Positions 17,228-26,800 of a stretch of 64,000 nucleotides of DNA are shown here, one piece after another; within the stretch, counting starts at the first letter, position 1, and each line of letters starts with the position of its first letter. Origin of the DNA: RGIG4708 sp045538875. GTDB taxonomy: Bacteria; Bacillota; Clostridia; UMGS1810. The DNA is taken from the NCBI GenBank assembly GCA_045538875.1, contig JAZQEG010000003.1:4432-68431 (forward strand), in the 5' to 3' direction. The notes beneath the pieces are model-generated. The model was not told where the DNA came from. It did no database searches and saw only the letters and a program-made list of their open reading frames with translations. The position numbers and the translations under genes were made by a program.

Positions 17228-17953
17228 ATGCTTGAATTAAAAAATGTTTCTTTTTCCGCCGAGGGTGAAAATGGAACCAAGGATATTATAAAAAATGTCA
17301 GCTTTACCGCAAGCGAGCGTTTTGTTGCAATTACAGGGCCAAACGGCGGCGGCAAATCCACACTGGCAAAATTAATAGCAGGCGTTATAAAGCCAACATC
17401 AGGGCAAATTTTGTTTGACGGCAAGGATATTACCAATATGTCAATTACCCAAAGGGCAAACAGCGGCATATCCTTTGCACTTCAGCAGCCCGTGCGTTTT
17501 AAGGGCATTACCGTGCGCGACCTTATTATGCTTGCAGCAGGCAAGCAAATAAGCGTAAGCGAGGCGTGCAATTATCTTTCGCAGGTGGGGCTTTGCGCAA
17601 GGGATTACCTCAACCGTGAGGTAAATGCAAGCTTGTCGGGCGGTGAGCTTAAAAGGATCGAAATTGCAACTGTCCTTGCCCGCGGTACAAAGCTCACTGT
17701 GTTTGACGAGCCCGAGGCAGGTATTGACCTGTGGAGCTTTAACAACCTGATAAATGTTTTTGAAAAAATGTACAATAGTATAAATGGTTCAATTATTATT
17801 ATTTCGCATCAGGAGCGTATACTCAACATAGCAGACAAAATAATAGTGGTTGCAGACGGCATCATCGACAAAATCGGTACAAAGGATGAAATACTCCCTG
17901 AGCTTTTGGGTGCGTCAACTGTTTGCAGTACACTTGCCGACAAATTATCTTAA
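17228..17953 (+). CDS. sufC: SufC-like ATPase of a minimal SUF system
   Basis: A 241-aa ABC ATPase. The start is the ATG at 17228, preceded by CGGAGGAA. It has Walker A GPNGGGKST, the Q-loop SFALQQPVRF, the signature LSGGELKR, Walker B LTVFDEPEAG and the His of the switch in ISHQER. This pattern, with E-P-E-A-G after Walker B, is characteristic of SufC. SufC energises Fe-S cluster assembly on SufB. The next gene is a short SufB/SufD-like protein, with no sufD, sufS or sufU nearby. This fits the two-gene minimal SUF type (SmsC-SmsB) described in archaea and some anaerobes. Confidence 0.92.
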   Translation: MLELKNVSFSAEGENGTKDIIKNVSFTASERFVAITGPNGGGKSTLAKLIAGVIKPTSGQILFDGKDITNMSITQRANSGISFALQQPVRFKGITVRDLIMLAAGKQISVSEACNYLSQVGLCARDYLNREVNASLSGGELKRIEIATVLARGTKLTVFDEPEAGIDLWSFNNLINVFEKMYNSINGSIIIISHQERILNIADKIIVVADGIIDKIGTKDEILPELLGASTVCSTLADKLS

Positions 17954-17965
17954 GGAGGTAATGCA

Positions 17966-18883
17966 ATGGATGCAATTCAAAAACAACTGCTTGCTGCCGT
18001 AGCAGACCTTCACGAAGTGCCCGAGGGAGCATACAACATCCGCTCCGACGGGCAGATGTACGGCAGAAACACAACAGCAAATATAGATATAGTAACAAAA
18101 ACAAATGTGCAGGGTATTGACATTATAATTAAGCCCGGCACAAAAAACGAAAGTGTGCACATTCCTGTACTTCTTGCAAAAGCAGGTATGCGCGAAACTG
18201 TGTACAACGATTTTTTCATAGGTGACGACTGCGACATAACAATTGTTGCAGGCTGCGGCATTCACAACAGCGGCAGCGAGGCAAGCGAGCACAGCGGTAT
18301 TCACTCCTTCCATATAGGCAAAAACGCAAAGGTTCGCTATGTGGAAAAGCACTATGGTTCGGGTGATGGCAATGGCGAAAGAATTATGAACCCTACCACC
18401 ATTATAGAAATTGACGAGGGCGGTTATCTTAAGATGGAAACCACCCAGATAAAAGGTGTGGATTCTACAATCCGCAAAACTGAGGCAAAGCTTAAAGATA
18501 ACGCAACCCTTATTATCAACGAAAAGCTTATGACACATGGCAACCAGTTTGCAAAAACAGATTTTAAAGTAGACCTTGACGGCGAAAACTGCAGTGCAAA
18601 TGTGGTGTCGCGCTCTGTTGCAAAGGACAATTCAAAGCAGGAGTTTTATTCTGCAATAAATGGCAACAATGTGTGCACAGGCCATACAGAATGTGATGCA
18701 ATTATTATGGATAATGCAATTGTTACTGCAATCCCCGAAATTACTGCATCAAATATAGATGCTCAGCTTATTCACGAGGCGGCAATCGGCAAAATAGCGG
18801 GTGAGCAGCTTATTAAGCTTATGACTCTGGGCCTTACCGAGCAGGAGGCAGAGGAGCAGATAGTAAACGGATTTTTGAAATAA
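17966..18883 (+). CDS. sufB: SufB/SufD-like scaffold of a minimal SUF system
   Basis: The 305-aa protein has the beta-helical SufB/SufD core: NSGSEASEHSGIHSFHIG and VRYVEKHYGSG, followed by repeated short strands and the C-terminal segment HEAAIGKIAGEQL with the conserved ExAIGK. It is much shorter than the SufB of the full pathway (about 470 aa), as expected for the minimal SmsB type. It begins 12 bases after sufC behind a strong AAGGAGG site. It probably forms the Fe-S scaffold with the upstream ATPase. A terminator follows at 18958. Confidence 0.9.
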   Translation: MDAIQKQLLAAVADLHEVPEGAYNIRSDGQMYGRNTTANIDIVTKTNVQGIDIIIKPGTKNESVHIPVLLAKAGMRETVYNDFFIGDDCDITIVAGCGIHNSGSEASEHSGIHSFHIGKNAKVRYVEKHYGSGDGNGERIMNPTTIIEIDEGGYLKMETTQIKGVDSTIRKTEAKLKDNATLIINEKLMTHGNQFAKTDFKVDLDGENCSANVVSRSVAKDNSKQEFYSAINGNNVCTGHTECDAIIMDNAIVTAIPEITASNIDAQLIHEAAIGKIAGEQLIKLMTLGLTEQEAEEQIVNGFLK

Positions 18884-19197
18884 GGCTTCAACAATACTCT
18901 CATCCTTTGTCACAGCTCCTTGTGCCGTAACTTTGTACGTACTTAATAAAATTTAAGGTACCCGTTTGTTTATATAGCAAACGGGTATTTTGCTGTACTT
19001 TTTATAGTGCACATAAAATGATATTCTGTATTTGACACAAGGATTAGCCGTTGGAGAGCTATCCGACGGCTGCTCTGATGAAAATTGGTGAATGGGTAAA
19101 AAACATAGTTTTTAAATGTCGAAATTGGTTAATTATACTTGAATTTTTGATATGTAAATAGTATACTGAAATTACAATCATACTTTGGAGGAATGTT
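18884..19197 (+). other. Intergenic region: sufB terminator and promoter of the WG/TPR cassette
   Basis: 18958-18990 holds a terminator hairpin, ACCCGTTTG / CAAACGGGT plus T-run. An AGCCGT / ACGGCT hairpin lies near 19047-19072. A promoter, TTGAAT (19139-19144) with TATACT (19162-19167) at 17 bases, precedes the GGAGG site of the next gene. No gene is evident. Confidence 0.7.
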
Positions 19198-19947
19198 ATG
19201 AGCACAAAAAATTTGTTTGCAAAATTATTTAAAAGAAGCAATTGTGCATTTGTTGCCGAAGTTGAACAAGATAATGGCCCAAAACCTATTAAAAAGTATA
19301 CGCTTATTGATTTGATGGACAGGGCAATAATTGCACCCGAAAACATTTATGTGCCAATGAGTATAAAAATGTTTGAGGATAAATGCTGTTTTGAATTTAA
19401 TGTAGTGCAAAAAGATGAAAACGGCTTTATGAAAGGTGTGACGCATAGCTTTGAAACACAGTACTCACCGGGTCAGTCGAATATAGATATTGTTATTGAA
19501 AATGTTAAATTTACCTGGGACGATGAAGATACATTTTTCCGCTGGATTCCCTACGGTGAGGCTGAAAGCTGCAGAAAATTTAATAACTGGATAGAGTATT
19601 TTACAAACGGCGAGCTTCGTATACAAAAAGAATACGCCGACCACAATTTATCACCACAAGCTATTGAATATGCATTTTACACATGCGATGAATATTATTC
19701 CTGGAACGTATGGGACGGCTCTTATGCCCCAATAATGTTTGAAATACCTGCGGTGTTTGACAAAATAGAGGGAAATGCTCTTTTTGAATACTTTGCGGCA
19801 GATATGATAAAAGCTGTAAGAGATTTGTCGTATACCGACAGATATTACGAAAAAAAGCTCACGGGTATGTCTATTCCTATGATGTATGAAGAGTATCAAA
19901 AAAACGAAAAACGTACTCTTTGGAAGCCTGATAATAATGTTAATTAA
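19198..19947 (+). CDS. Uncharacterised protein, first gene of a three-gene cassette
   Basis: I do not recognise this 249-aa protein. It has no signal peptide or membrane segment, is acidic, and is rich in aromatic residues (for example WDDEDTFFRWIPYG and DEYYSWNVWDGSYAP). That composition suggests a soluble globular domain rather than a coiled coil. It is followed 14 bases later by the WG-repeat-like gene, and that by a TPR-like gene four bases further on, all behind one promoter and one terminator. The three products probably act together. Cassettes of WG, TPR and unknown soluble proteins occur in accessory regions of Firmicutes, but the function cannot be inferred. Confidence 0.8.
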   Translation: MSTKNLFAKLFKRSNCAFVAEVEQDNGPKPIKKYTLIDLMDRAIIAPENIYVPMSIKMFEDKCCFEFNVVQKDENGFMKGVTHSFETQYSPGQSNIDIVIENVKFTWDDEDTFFRWIPYGEAESCRKFNNWIEYFTNGELRIQKEYADHNLSPQAIEYAFYTCDEYYSWNVWDGSYAPIMFEIPAVFDKIEGNALFEYFAADMIKAVRDLSYTDRYYEKKLTGMSIPMMYEEYQKNEKRTLWKPDNNVN

Positions 19948-19961
19948 CGGAGGAAAATAAA

Positions 19962-21668
19962 ATGTTCAGATACAGCTTAAATGAATTGTTAAATGACAAA
20001 GAATTATGCAAAAAGGTAATTACAAAAAAATTATATCTTTATGACGGTGGCGGAGTGTTTAAAGCTCTTGATTTTGAAAACAACAGTATGCGCTACAATC
20101 ACATAAAGGCATTTGAGCAATTGTATAAAATTGGCGGCAAAAAGCTGTTTGATGCAATTTTAAATGAGGGTAAAACCTGCCTTGCCGATAACCCTAATGC
20201 AGCAAAGGTTGGTGTTGTGGCAATAGAGGGAGCAGACGGCTACTATCTCAAATCAAATGTAAGCGCAATAGTTGCATTTATGTCGATACTTAATGCGCTA
20301 AAGCATATCGGCGATGTAGAAGAGTTGTTTGATATGGACGATATTTATGTTGAATATGAGGATATAAAAGAAGAGATACTTGCAGACGTATCGGAGGAGG
20401 ATATGGAATATATGGAAAAGCTTGACCGAATTCATAGCGGAGAACAAGACGAACAATCTGAACAGACAGAGAGTTTTGAAACGTATGACGAATCACTTGA
20501 TGAACAGGAGGTTTATGAGCAGAAACTGGAAGTTTGCCAGAGTGATTCCGGATACTTTTTATGTGATGCCGAAACAGGAGAAAGAGTAAGTTTTGAATGC
20601 AATAATGGTATTCAGACAGAAACTATTTCTCTTATGTATAATTTACAGCATATCAGTTATAAAGAAAAAGTGGGTACAAGTTATAATAATGGTATTGAAG
20701 AGGATGTCACCGAAGAAAGAACATGCGGATATCGTTATCAACTTGAAAAAGACGGAAAATGGGGCTTTATAAGTGAACATTTTGCATATTTTGTATACCC
20801 TATATACAGTGATATATGTGTAACTGAAAAAGGTGATATACTTGGATATTATTTTTCGGGTGATTCAGCCATAGATATATCTGTAGCGTACTCGGCGGAA
20901 TATATAGACGAAAATAATTTTTCCGAATACGATAAAACACTTCACGATGCCCAATATAAATATGTGTGCAATGACAAATCAAAATCGTTGTATCTGTTCC
21001 GCAATCTGCCTACAGAATTTATTGTTGACAGCAAAATGGATGTGTCATATTGTCACGACGGATTTTTGGTAGAAGGGATTGCGATTACCAAAAATGAGTT
21101 GTTTTCCAATCTATTAAACAAGGGCGTATACAGATGCGTAGATAAAAATGATTCCTTCTGTGGAGGAGTTGAACAATTTTTTACTCAATGCAAAAATGGA
21201 ATACTAACAATGGAATTGGCAAATTCGTTTATCGAAAAGAAAAAGCAGGCACCCGCTTCGGGGGTTTTTGCAAAACACTGTAAGATTGCTTACAACTGGG
21301 AGTCAAAAGACGGAATTGAGTATATAACCAGATTAGATGATGATATATATATTGCAAAAAAAGAGGGGTATTATGGTCTTGTGAGATATAATATCGACAA
21401 GTGTATGATACAGGAATTTGAAACACCCTTTGCTTTTACAAAAATATGTTCTGCAATAGCGGATCCTTGCTTTGAAATTGATTATTGCTATATTGAACGC
21501 TTTGGCAAAAAAGGTGTATACAACTACAAAAAACATTGCTACACAGTTCCGTGTGAATACGAAAAGATAGCAAGAAAAGAGGACGGATTTTTGGTATGCA
21601 AATGCGGTTTTTGCGGGAAAATCGGTTTTGACAGCGAATGGATTGAGCATTTGCATCGGGAGGAATAA
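19962..21668 (+). CDS. WG-repeat-like protein, second gene of the cassette
   Basis: A 568-aa soluble protein. The middle and C-terminal parts contain several degenerate WG-type repeats, short beta units with an aromatic-Gly pair. Examples are KDGKWGFISE (about residue 264), KEGYYGLVRYN and RFGKKGVYNYKKH, each followed by a Pro-containing strand such as VYPIYSDI or VPCEYEKI. Residues about 120-185 are strongly acidic with many Glu, Asp and Gln. The last segment has a CKCGFCGKIGF cysteine cluster that might bind metal. WG-repeat proteins are widespread in Firmicutes and mostly uncharacterised. Flanked tightly by its two cassette partners. Confidence 0.78.
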   Translation: MFRYSLNELLNDKELCKKVITKKLYLYDGGGVFKALDFENNSMRYNHIKAFEQLYKIGGKKLFDAILNEGKTCLADNPNAAKVGVVAIEGADGYYLKSNVSAIVAFMSILNALKHIGDVEELFDMDDIYVEYEDIKEEILADVSEEDMEYMEKLDRIHSGEQDEQSEQTESFETYDESLDEQEVYEQKLEVCQSDSGYFLCDAETGERVSFECNNGIQTETISLMYNLQHISYKEKVGTSYNNGIEEDVTEERTCGYRYQLEKDGKWGFISEHFAYFVYPIYSDICVTEKGDILGYYFSGDSAIDISVAYSAEYIDENNFSEYDKTLHDAQYKYVCNDKSKSLYLFRNLPTEFIVDSKMDVSYCHDGFLVEGIAITKNELFSNLLNKGVYRCVDKNDSFCGGVEQFFTQCKNGILTMELANSFIEKKKQAPASGVFAKHCKIAYNWESKDGIEYITRLDDDIYIAKKEGYYGLVRYNIDKCMIQEFETPFAFTKICSAIADPCFEIDYCYIERFGKKGVYNYKKHCYTVPCEYEKIARKEDGFLVCKCGFCGKIGFDSEWIEHLHREE

Positions 21669-21671
21669 TTT

Positions 21672-23504
21672 ATGACTCTTAACCAGGAAGTTGAAATAAT
21701 CTATTTATATATTGTTGAAGGCCTTTCAATGGAAAATGTGGGCAAATCAACAGGCTGGGAAACCTCTGTAATTTCTGAAACGGTGCGTGACTATGGTTTT
21801 AATAATGATTCGCACCAGAGGTCAGGCTGGCAAAGCGGCAAAGACAGAGGCAGATACGCAAGAGGAAAAGCTGCCACAAGGGGCGTTAATGTTACAAGGC
21901 AGCTTATAAGGGATTTTTTGCAATGCGCCGACGAGTGGGAATGGGATTTTGAATGGTACATATCCGAAATTGCAAAGGATATTGCCGAGAAAAACCGCAG
22001 CTATCAGCAGCAACAACAGCAACGTGCGGCGCAGCAGCAGAGGGAAATGCAGCAGCGCTTGCAGGCAGAACAAAATGCCAGACAAGAGCGAGAACGCCGC
22101 GAAAGAGAAGCCCGTGAGCAACAGATACGTCAACAGGAATACGAAAGACAGCAAAAGGAACAACAAAAGAAGAATACAAATGAGTATTATCGACTGGTAG
22201 ATATAGGAAAAAAGGCACTTAAAGAAAATCGCCTTCAGCAGGCACTTAATAGTTTTTATGATGCCAGAAAACTGTTTGATGCAATAGAGCTTTATGCACT
22301 TATTGCCGAGGTGCTTGCAAACTCCGGGAACGCAGATACCCATTGTCAGAGTATTATACGTGAGCTTCGTGAATATGAAAATTGCATAAAAAGAGATAAC
22401 AAAGCATTGACCAAAGAGCAGCTTTTGTGGTATGCAAGGGCACTTGCCTGTGCAGGGCAATTGTCAAGTGCTGCCACAAGATATTCTATGGCGGCGCATA
22501 TTGAGTATGACAACAAAAATTATGTTGTGGCAGATGCCATATTTAAAGAAAGCTACAACAAAACAGGAATATTTACAAATTGGGGTACGGATAAGTTTTT
22601 TAAACTTGCCTACGCAAGAAGCTGTATAGACAATATGACACCTGATGACCACCGCTTTTGTATAGATGCATATATTGAATCCGGCCGTGAAAAAGAAGGT
22701 CCCTTTTCTATAAGTATAGGCAATAAGGCATGGCATTATCTGCAGTTGGGAGAAAATCAAAAGGCGGCAAGTGAGGGTGAGAGTGCAATTGTATTTGGCA
22801 ACAACGAGCCTTATGTATATCATAATCTTGTTGAGGCATATATGAATCTGATGCAGTTTGACAAAGCATACAAAACTATCGAAAAAATGGAAAAACTGAA
22901 AATCTTGTATCAGCCATGGATAAAAGCTGAATGTATATACCGTGGAAACCTTTTTGGTGATGAATCGTGGAGCAAAGCCGAGGCTTTGTACAAAAATCAG
23001 CTTGCTTTTTACGGATTTCACAGCGAGTCCTGTTACAAACTGATTTGCGGATGCAAATTGGATTACGATGCCTGCGAATACGGACAACGTTTTATGACGG
23101 ACGGACAAAAGGATACGCAAATGTACAAGCAGGCGGCAAGAGCTTTTCTTGAACGTGCCCGAAAATCGGGAAATCAACATTATATAAATGTTGCTCTTGA
23201 TTATAATCCTGAAGAAAAGGCATGGGTAGAAAAACAAAAGGCACAGGAAAAACAGCGTCTTGAACAACTCGAAAGACAACGACTTGAAAGAGAACGTCTT
23301 GAAAGGGAACAACAACACCGCCTTGACGAAGAAAAGAGGCGCCAAGAGGAAGAGCAGCGTCGCCTTGACGAAGAAAAGAGGCGCAAAGAGGAAGAGCAGC
23401 GTCGCCTTGACGAAGAAAAAAGGCAAAAAGAGCAAGAGGAGCTTCGCCTTAAGGAAATTGCAAAGCAAAAACAAGAGCAGGAAATGCTTATGCTTTTGTT
23501 TTAA
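21672..23504 (+). CDS. HTH-like and TPR-like protein with long Gln/Arg/Glu coiled coils, third gene of the cassette
   Basis: A 610-aa soluble protein in four parts. Residues about 1-45 look like a helix-turn-helix (VEGLSMENVGKSTGWETS). Residues about 110-170 are a Gln/Arg/Glu coiled coil. Residues about 175-510 are helical pairs that resemble tetratricopeptide repeats, for example ALKENRLQQALNSFYDA and AWHYLQLGENQKAASEGE. A C-terminal charged coiled coil (about 515-605) contains three tandem 14-residue units of RRLDEEKRRxEEEQ type encoded by 42-bp direct repeats. The architecture suggests a scaffold or interaction protein. No catalytic motif is seen. It starts four bases after the WG gene. 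Confidence 0.78.
   Translation: MTLNQEVEIIYLYIVEGLSMENVGKSTGWETSVISETVRDYGFNNDSHQRSGWQSGKDRGRYARGKAATRGVNVTRQLIRDFLQCADEWEWDFEWYISEIAKDIAEKNRSYQQQQQQRAAQQQREMQQRLQAEQNARQERERREREAREQQIRQQEYERQQKEQQKKNTNEYYRLVDIGKKALKENRLQQALNSFYDARKLFDAIELYALIAEVLANSGNADTHCQSIIRELREYENCIKRDNKALTKEQLLWYARALACAGQLSSAATRYSMAAHIEYDNKNYVVADAIFKESYNKTGIFTNWGTDKFFKLAYARSCIDNMTPDDHRFCIDAYIESGREKEGPFSISIGNKAWHYLQLGENQKAASEGESAIVFGNNEPYVYHNLVEAYMNLMQFDKAYKTIEKMEKLKILYQPWIKAECIYRGNLFGDESWSKAEALYKNQLAFYGFHSESCYKLICGCKLDYDACEYGQRFMTDGQKDTQMYKQAARAFLERARKSGNQHYINVALDYNPEEKAWVEKQKAQEKQRLEQLERQRLERERLEREQQHRLDEEKRRQEEEQRRLDEEKRRKEEEQRRLDEEKRQKEQEELRLKEIAKQKQEQEMLMLLF
23319..23444 (+). repeat. Three tandem 42-bp coding repeats
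   Basis: Units at 23319-23360, 23361-23402 and 23403-23444; the first two are nearly identical and the third is degenerate. Each encodes one 14-residue block of the C-terminal coiled coil, a site prone to length variation by slippage. Confidence 0.9.
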
Positions 23505-23808
23505 TGTAGCTTACAATAATACCCGTTTGTATACCAAAGTGTACAGATGGGTATTATATTTATGCTTAAAAACATCCAAAAATCCGTATTTTTGGATGTT
23601 TTAAAAAAAATTACCAAAAAAGCTTGACAAATTGCGGGGTATATGATAACATAGTAAATTGCAATTATAGCCGAATTTGGCAGAAAGTGATTGTGCAGTA
23701 TCACAACAAAAGCAAATTTGGTTTACATACAATTTATGTAAAACAGAGATTTTTATGTTAAATTTTTGTTAACAATTGCGACTATTAACAGATGAGGTGA
23801 GTGATTTT
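23505..23808 (+). other. Intergenic region: two terminators and the rpoBC promoter
   Basis: Hairpin AATACCC...GGGTATT (23518-23555) and hairpin AAACATCCAAAAA...TTTTTGGATGTTT with T/A runs (23568-23606) end the cassette. Then TTGACA (23624-23629), 17-base spacer and TAACAT (23647-23652) form the likely rpoB promoter, giving a leader of about 150 bases with no structure I recognise. Confidence 0.75.
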
Positions 23809-26800
23809 ATGGTACATCCTATAAGGCTTGGCAAAAACGAGCGTATGTGCTACTCAAACACAAAACAAATCGTTGAAATGCCAAACTTAATTGAGGTGCA
23901 AAAAAATTCATATCAATGGTTCATCGACAAGGGGCTCAAAGAGGTACTCAAAGACGTATCTCCAATTCGCGACTTTTCCGGTAACCTGGAACTTGAATTT
24001 TTGGATTATTACTTAGAGGAAGAACCTAAGTATTCAATCGAAGAGTGCAAAAGCAGAGATGCAACATACTCCAAACCGCTCAAAATTAAAGTAAGACTCC
24101 GCAATGTGGAAACTATGGAGGAAAAAGATCAGGAAATTTTTATGGGTGATTTTCCTCTTATGACAGATTCGGGTACCTTTATTATCAACGGTGCAGAGCG
24201 TGTAATTGTTAGCCAGGTTGTCCGTTCACCGGGTATATACTATGATATGCAGCACGACAAAACAGGTAAGGAATTGCATTTTGCAACAGTTATACCTAAC
24301 CGTGGTGCATGGCTCGAATATGAAACAGATTCAAACGACGTATTTTCTGTTCGTATTGACCGTAACAGAAAAATACCTGTTACAGTTTTAATCAGAGCTC
24401 TTGGCCTTAACACCAATCCTGAAATACTCGAAATGTTTGGATATGATCCAAAAATCAATGTAACTCTTGAAAAGGATCTTACAACCAACAGCGAAGAGGC
24501 TCTTATCGAAATATACAAAAAGCTCCGTCCGGGCGAACCCCCTACGGCAGAGAGCGCAACAACACTTATAAACAATTTGTTGTTTGACTCAAAAAGATAT
24601 GATATCTCAAAAGTTGGTCGTTTTAAATTTAACAAAAAGCTTATGCTGTCTGACCGAATTAAAAACCACATTTTAGCTAAAGATGTTGTAGACAGCCAGA
24701 CAGGCGAAATTTTGGGCAAAGCAGGCGATATGGTTTCAAAAGATATGGCGCACGCAATGGAAGTTGCGGGTGTTAATTCCGTATGGCTTAAAATAGATGA
24801 CAAAGAGGTAAAAGTATTTACCAACGATATGGTTGATATTAAAAACTTTATTGATTTTGATATATCCGACCTTGAAATTACAGAATTGGTTAAATACAGT
24901 GTGCTCCGTGAAATTCTTGATTCTACCGAGGACGAGGCAGAAATCAAAAAGCTCCTTAATGAAAAAATGGATGAGCTTGTTCCAAAGCATATTATTATAG
25001 AAGATATTTTTGCGTCAATCAACTATCACTGCAACCTTGAGTATGGTCTTGGCACTACCGATGATATTGACCATCTCGGCAACCGTAGACTTCGCTGTGT
25101 AGGTGAGCTTTTGCAAAATCAGTTCCGCATTGGTCTTGCAAGGCTTGAGCGAGTTGTAAGAGAGCGAATGACAACTCAGGATCCTGCAACTGTTACACCG
25201 CAGCTGCTTATAAACTCAAGACCTGTTGTTTCCGCAATTAAAGAATTTTTTGGTTCTTCACAGCTTTCGCAGTTTATGGATCAAAACAATCCATTGGCAG
25301 AGCTTACACACAAACGCAGACTTTCAGCTCTTGGCCCTGGCGGTCTCTCCCGTGAGAGAGCAGGCTTTGAGGTTCGAGACGTTCACCATTCGCACTACGG
25401 CAGAATGTGCCCTATCGAAACTCCTGAAGGTCCAAACATTGGTCTTATCAACTCGCTTGCAACATATGCAAGAGTTAACGAATATGGCTTTATTGAAGCT
25501 GCATACCGCAAGTTTGACAAGAAAAAATGCGTTGCAACCGATGAAATTGAATATATGACAGCTGACATTGAGGACAACTACAAGGTTGCCCCTGCCAGCG
25601 AAAAGCTTGACGAAAATGGCCGCTTTGTAAACGAAAAGGTTATTGTAAGATTCAGAGATGAATTTCTTGAGGTTAAACCCGAAGAGGTTGACTATGTGGA
25701 TGTGTCGCCTCAGCAGATTGTGTCTGTAGCTACAGCGCTCATACCATTCCTCGAAAATGATGACGCCGTTAGAGCACTCATGGGCTCCAACATGCAGCGT
25801 CAGGCAGTGCCGCTCCTTAAAACAGAGGCTCCTGTTGTAGGTACAGGTATGGAATACAGAGCCGCAAAAGACTCAGGTGTATGTGTACTTGCAAAAGAGG
25901 ATGGTGTTGTTAAAAAAGCAGCAGCAGACCAGATTGTTATAGTTGAAGACGATGGAACAGAAAGAGTTTATAAACTTACAAAATTCCTCCGTTCAAATCA
26001 GAGTACATGCATTAATCAGACTCCTATCGTTTCAAACGGCGAAAGAGTTAAAAAAGGCGACATCATTGCAGACGGTCCTTCAACCTGCAACGGTGAGCTT
26101 GCTCTTGGTAAAAACATTCTCATTGGCTTTATGACATGGGAAGGTTACAACTACGAGGATGCTGTCCTCATTAATGAAAGACTTGTTAAAGAAGATGTAT
26201 TTACTTCTATTCATATTGAAGAATACGAATGTGAAGCAAGAGATACAAAGCTTGGTGCCGAAGAAATCACAAGAGATATTTCAAACCTTGGTGAAGATGC
26301 ACTTAAAGACATCGACGAAAGAGGTATTGTACGAATTGGTGCAGAGGTTCGCAGCGGTGACATACTTGTAGGTAAGGTTACACCTAAGGGCGAAACTGAG
26401 CTCAGCGCAGAAGAGAGACTCCTCCGTGCAATATTTGGCGAAAAAGCAAGAGATGTAAGAGATACATCGCTCAGAGTTCCTCATGGTGAAGCAGGTATTG
26501 TTGTAGATGTTAAAATATTTACAAGAGAAAACGGCGATGAGCTCCCACCGGGAGTAAATCAGCTTGTTCGCTGCTATATCGCTCAAAAGAGAAAAATCTC
26601 TGTTGGTGATAAAATGGCGGGTCGTCATGGTAACAAGGGTGTTATTTCACGAATTCTCCCTGAAGAAGATATGCCTTTCCTTGCAGATGGTACTCCGCTT
26701 CAGATTGTGCTTAACCCACTCGGCGTACCTTCACGTATGAATATCGGTCAGGTGCTCGAGGTGCATCTCGGTTATGCTGCAAAAGCATTGGGCTGGAAAA

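Noticed and set aside
23201..23386. Antisense open frames rich in Ser and Cys across the tandem repeats and elsewhere
   Set aside because: They are shadows of the coding strand caused by low stop-codon density, without ribosome sites.
23319..23444. Direct repeats that might be a CRISPR-like array
   Set aside because: The 42-bp units are contiguous without spacers and code in frame for a coiled coil.
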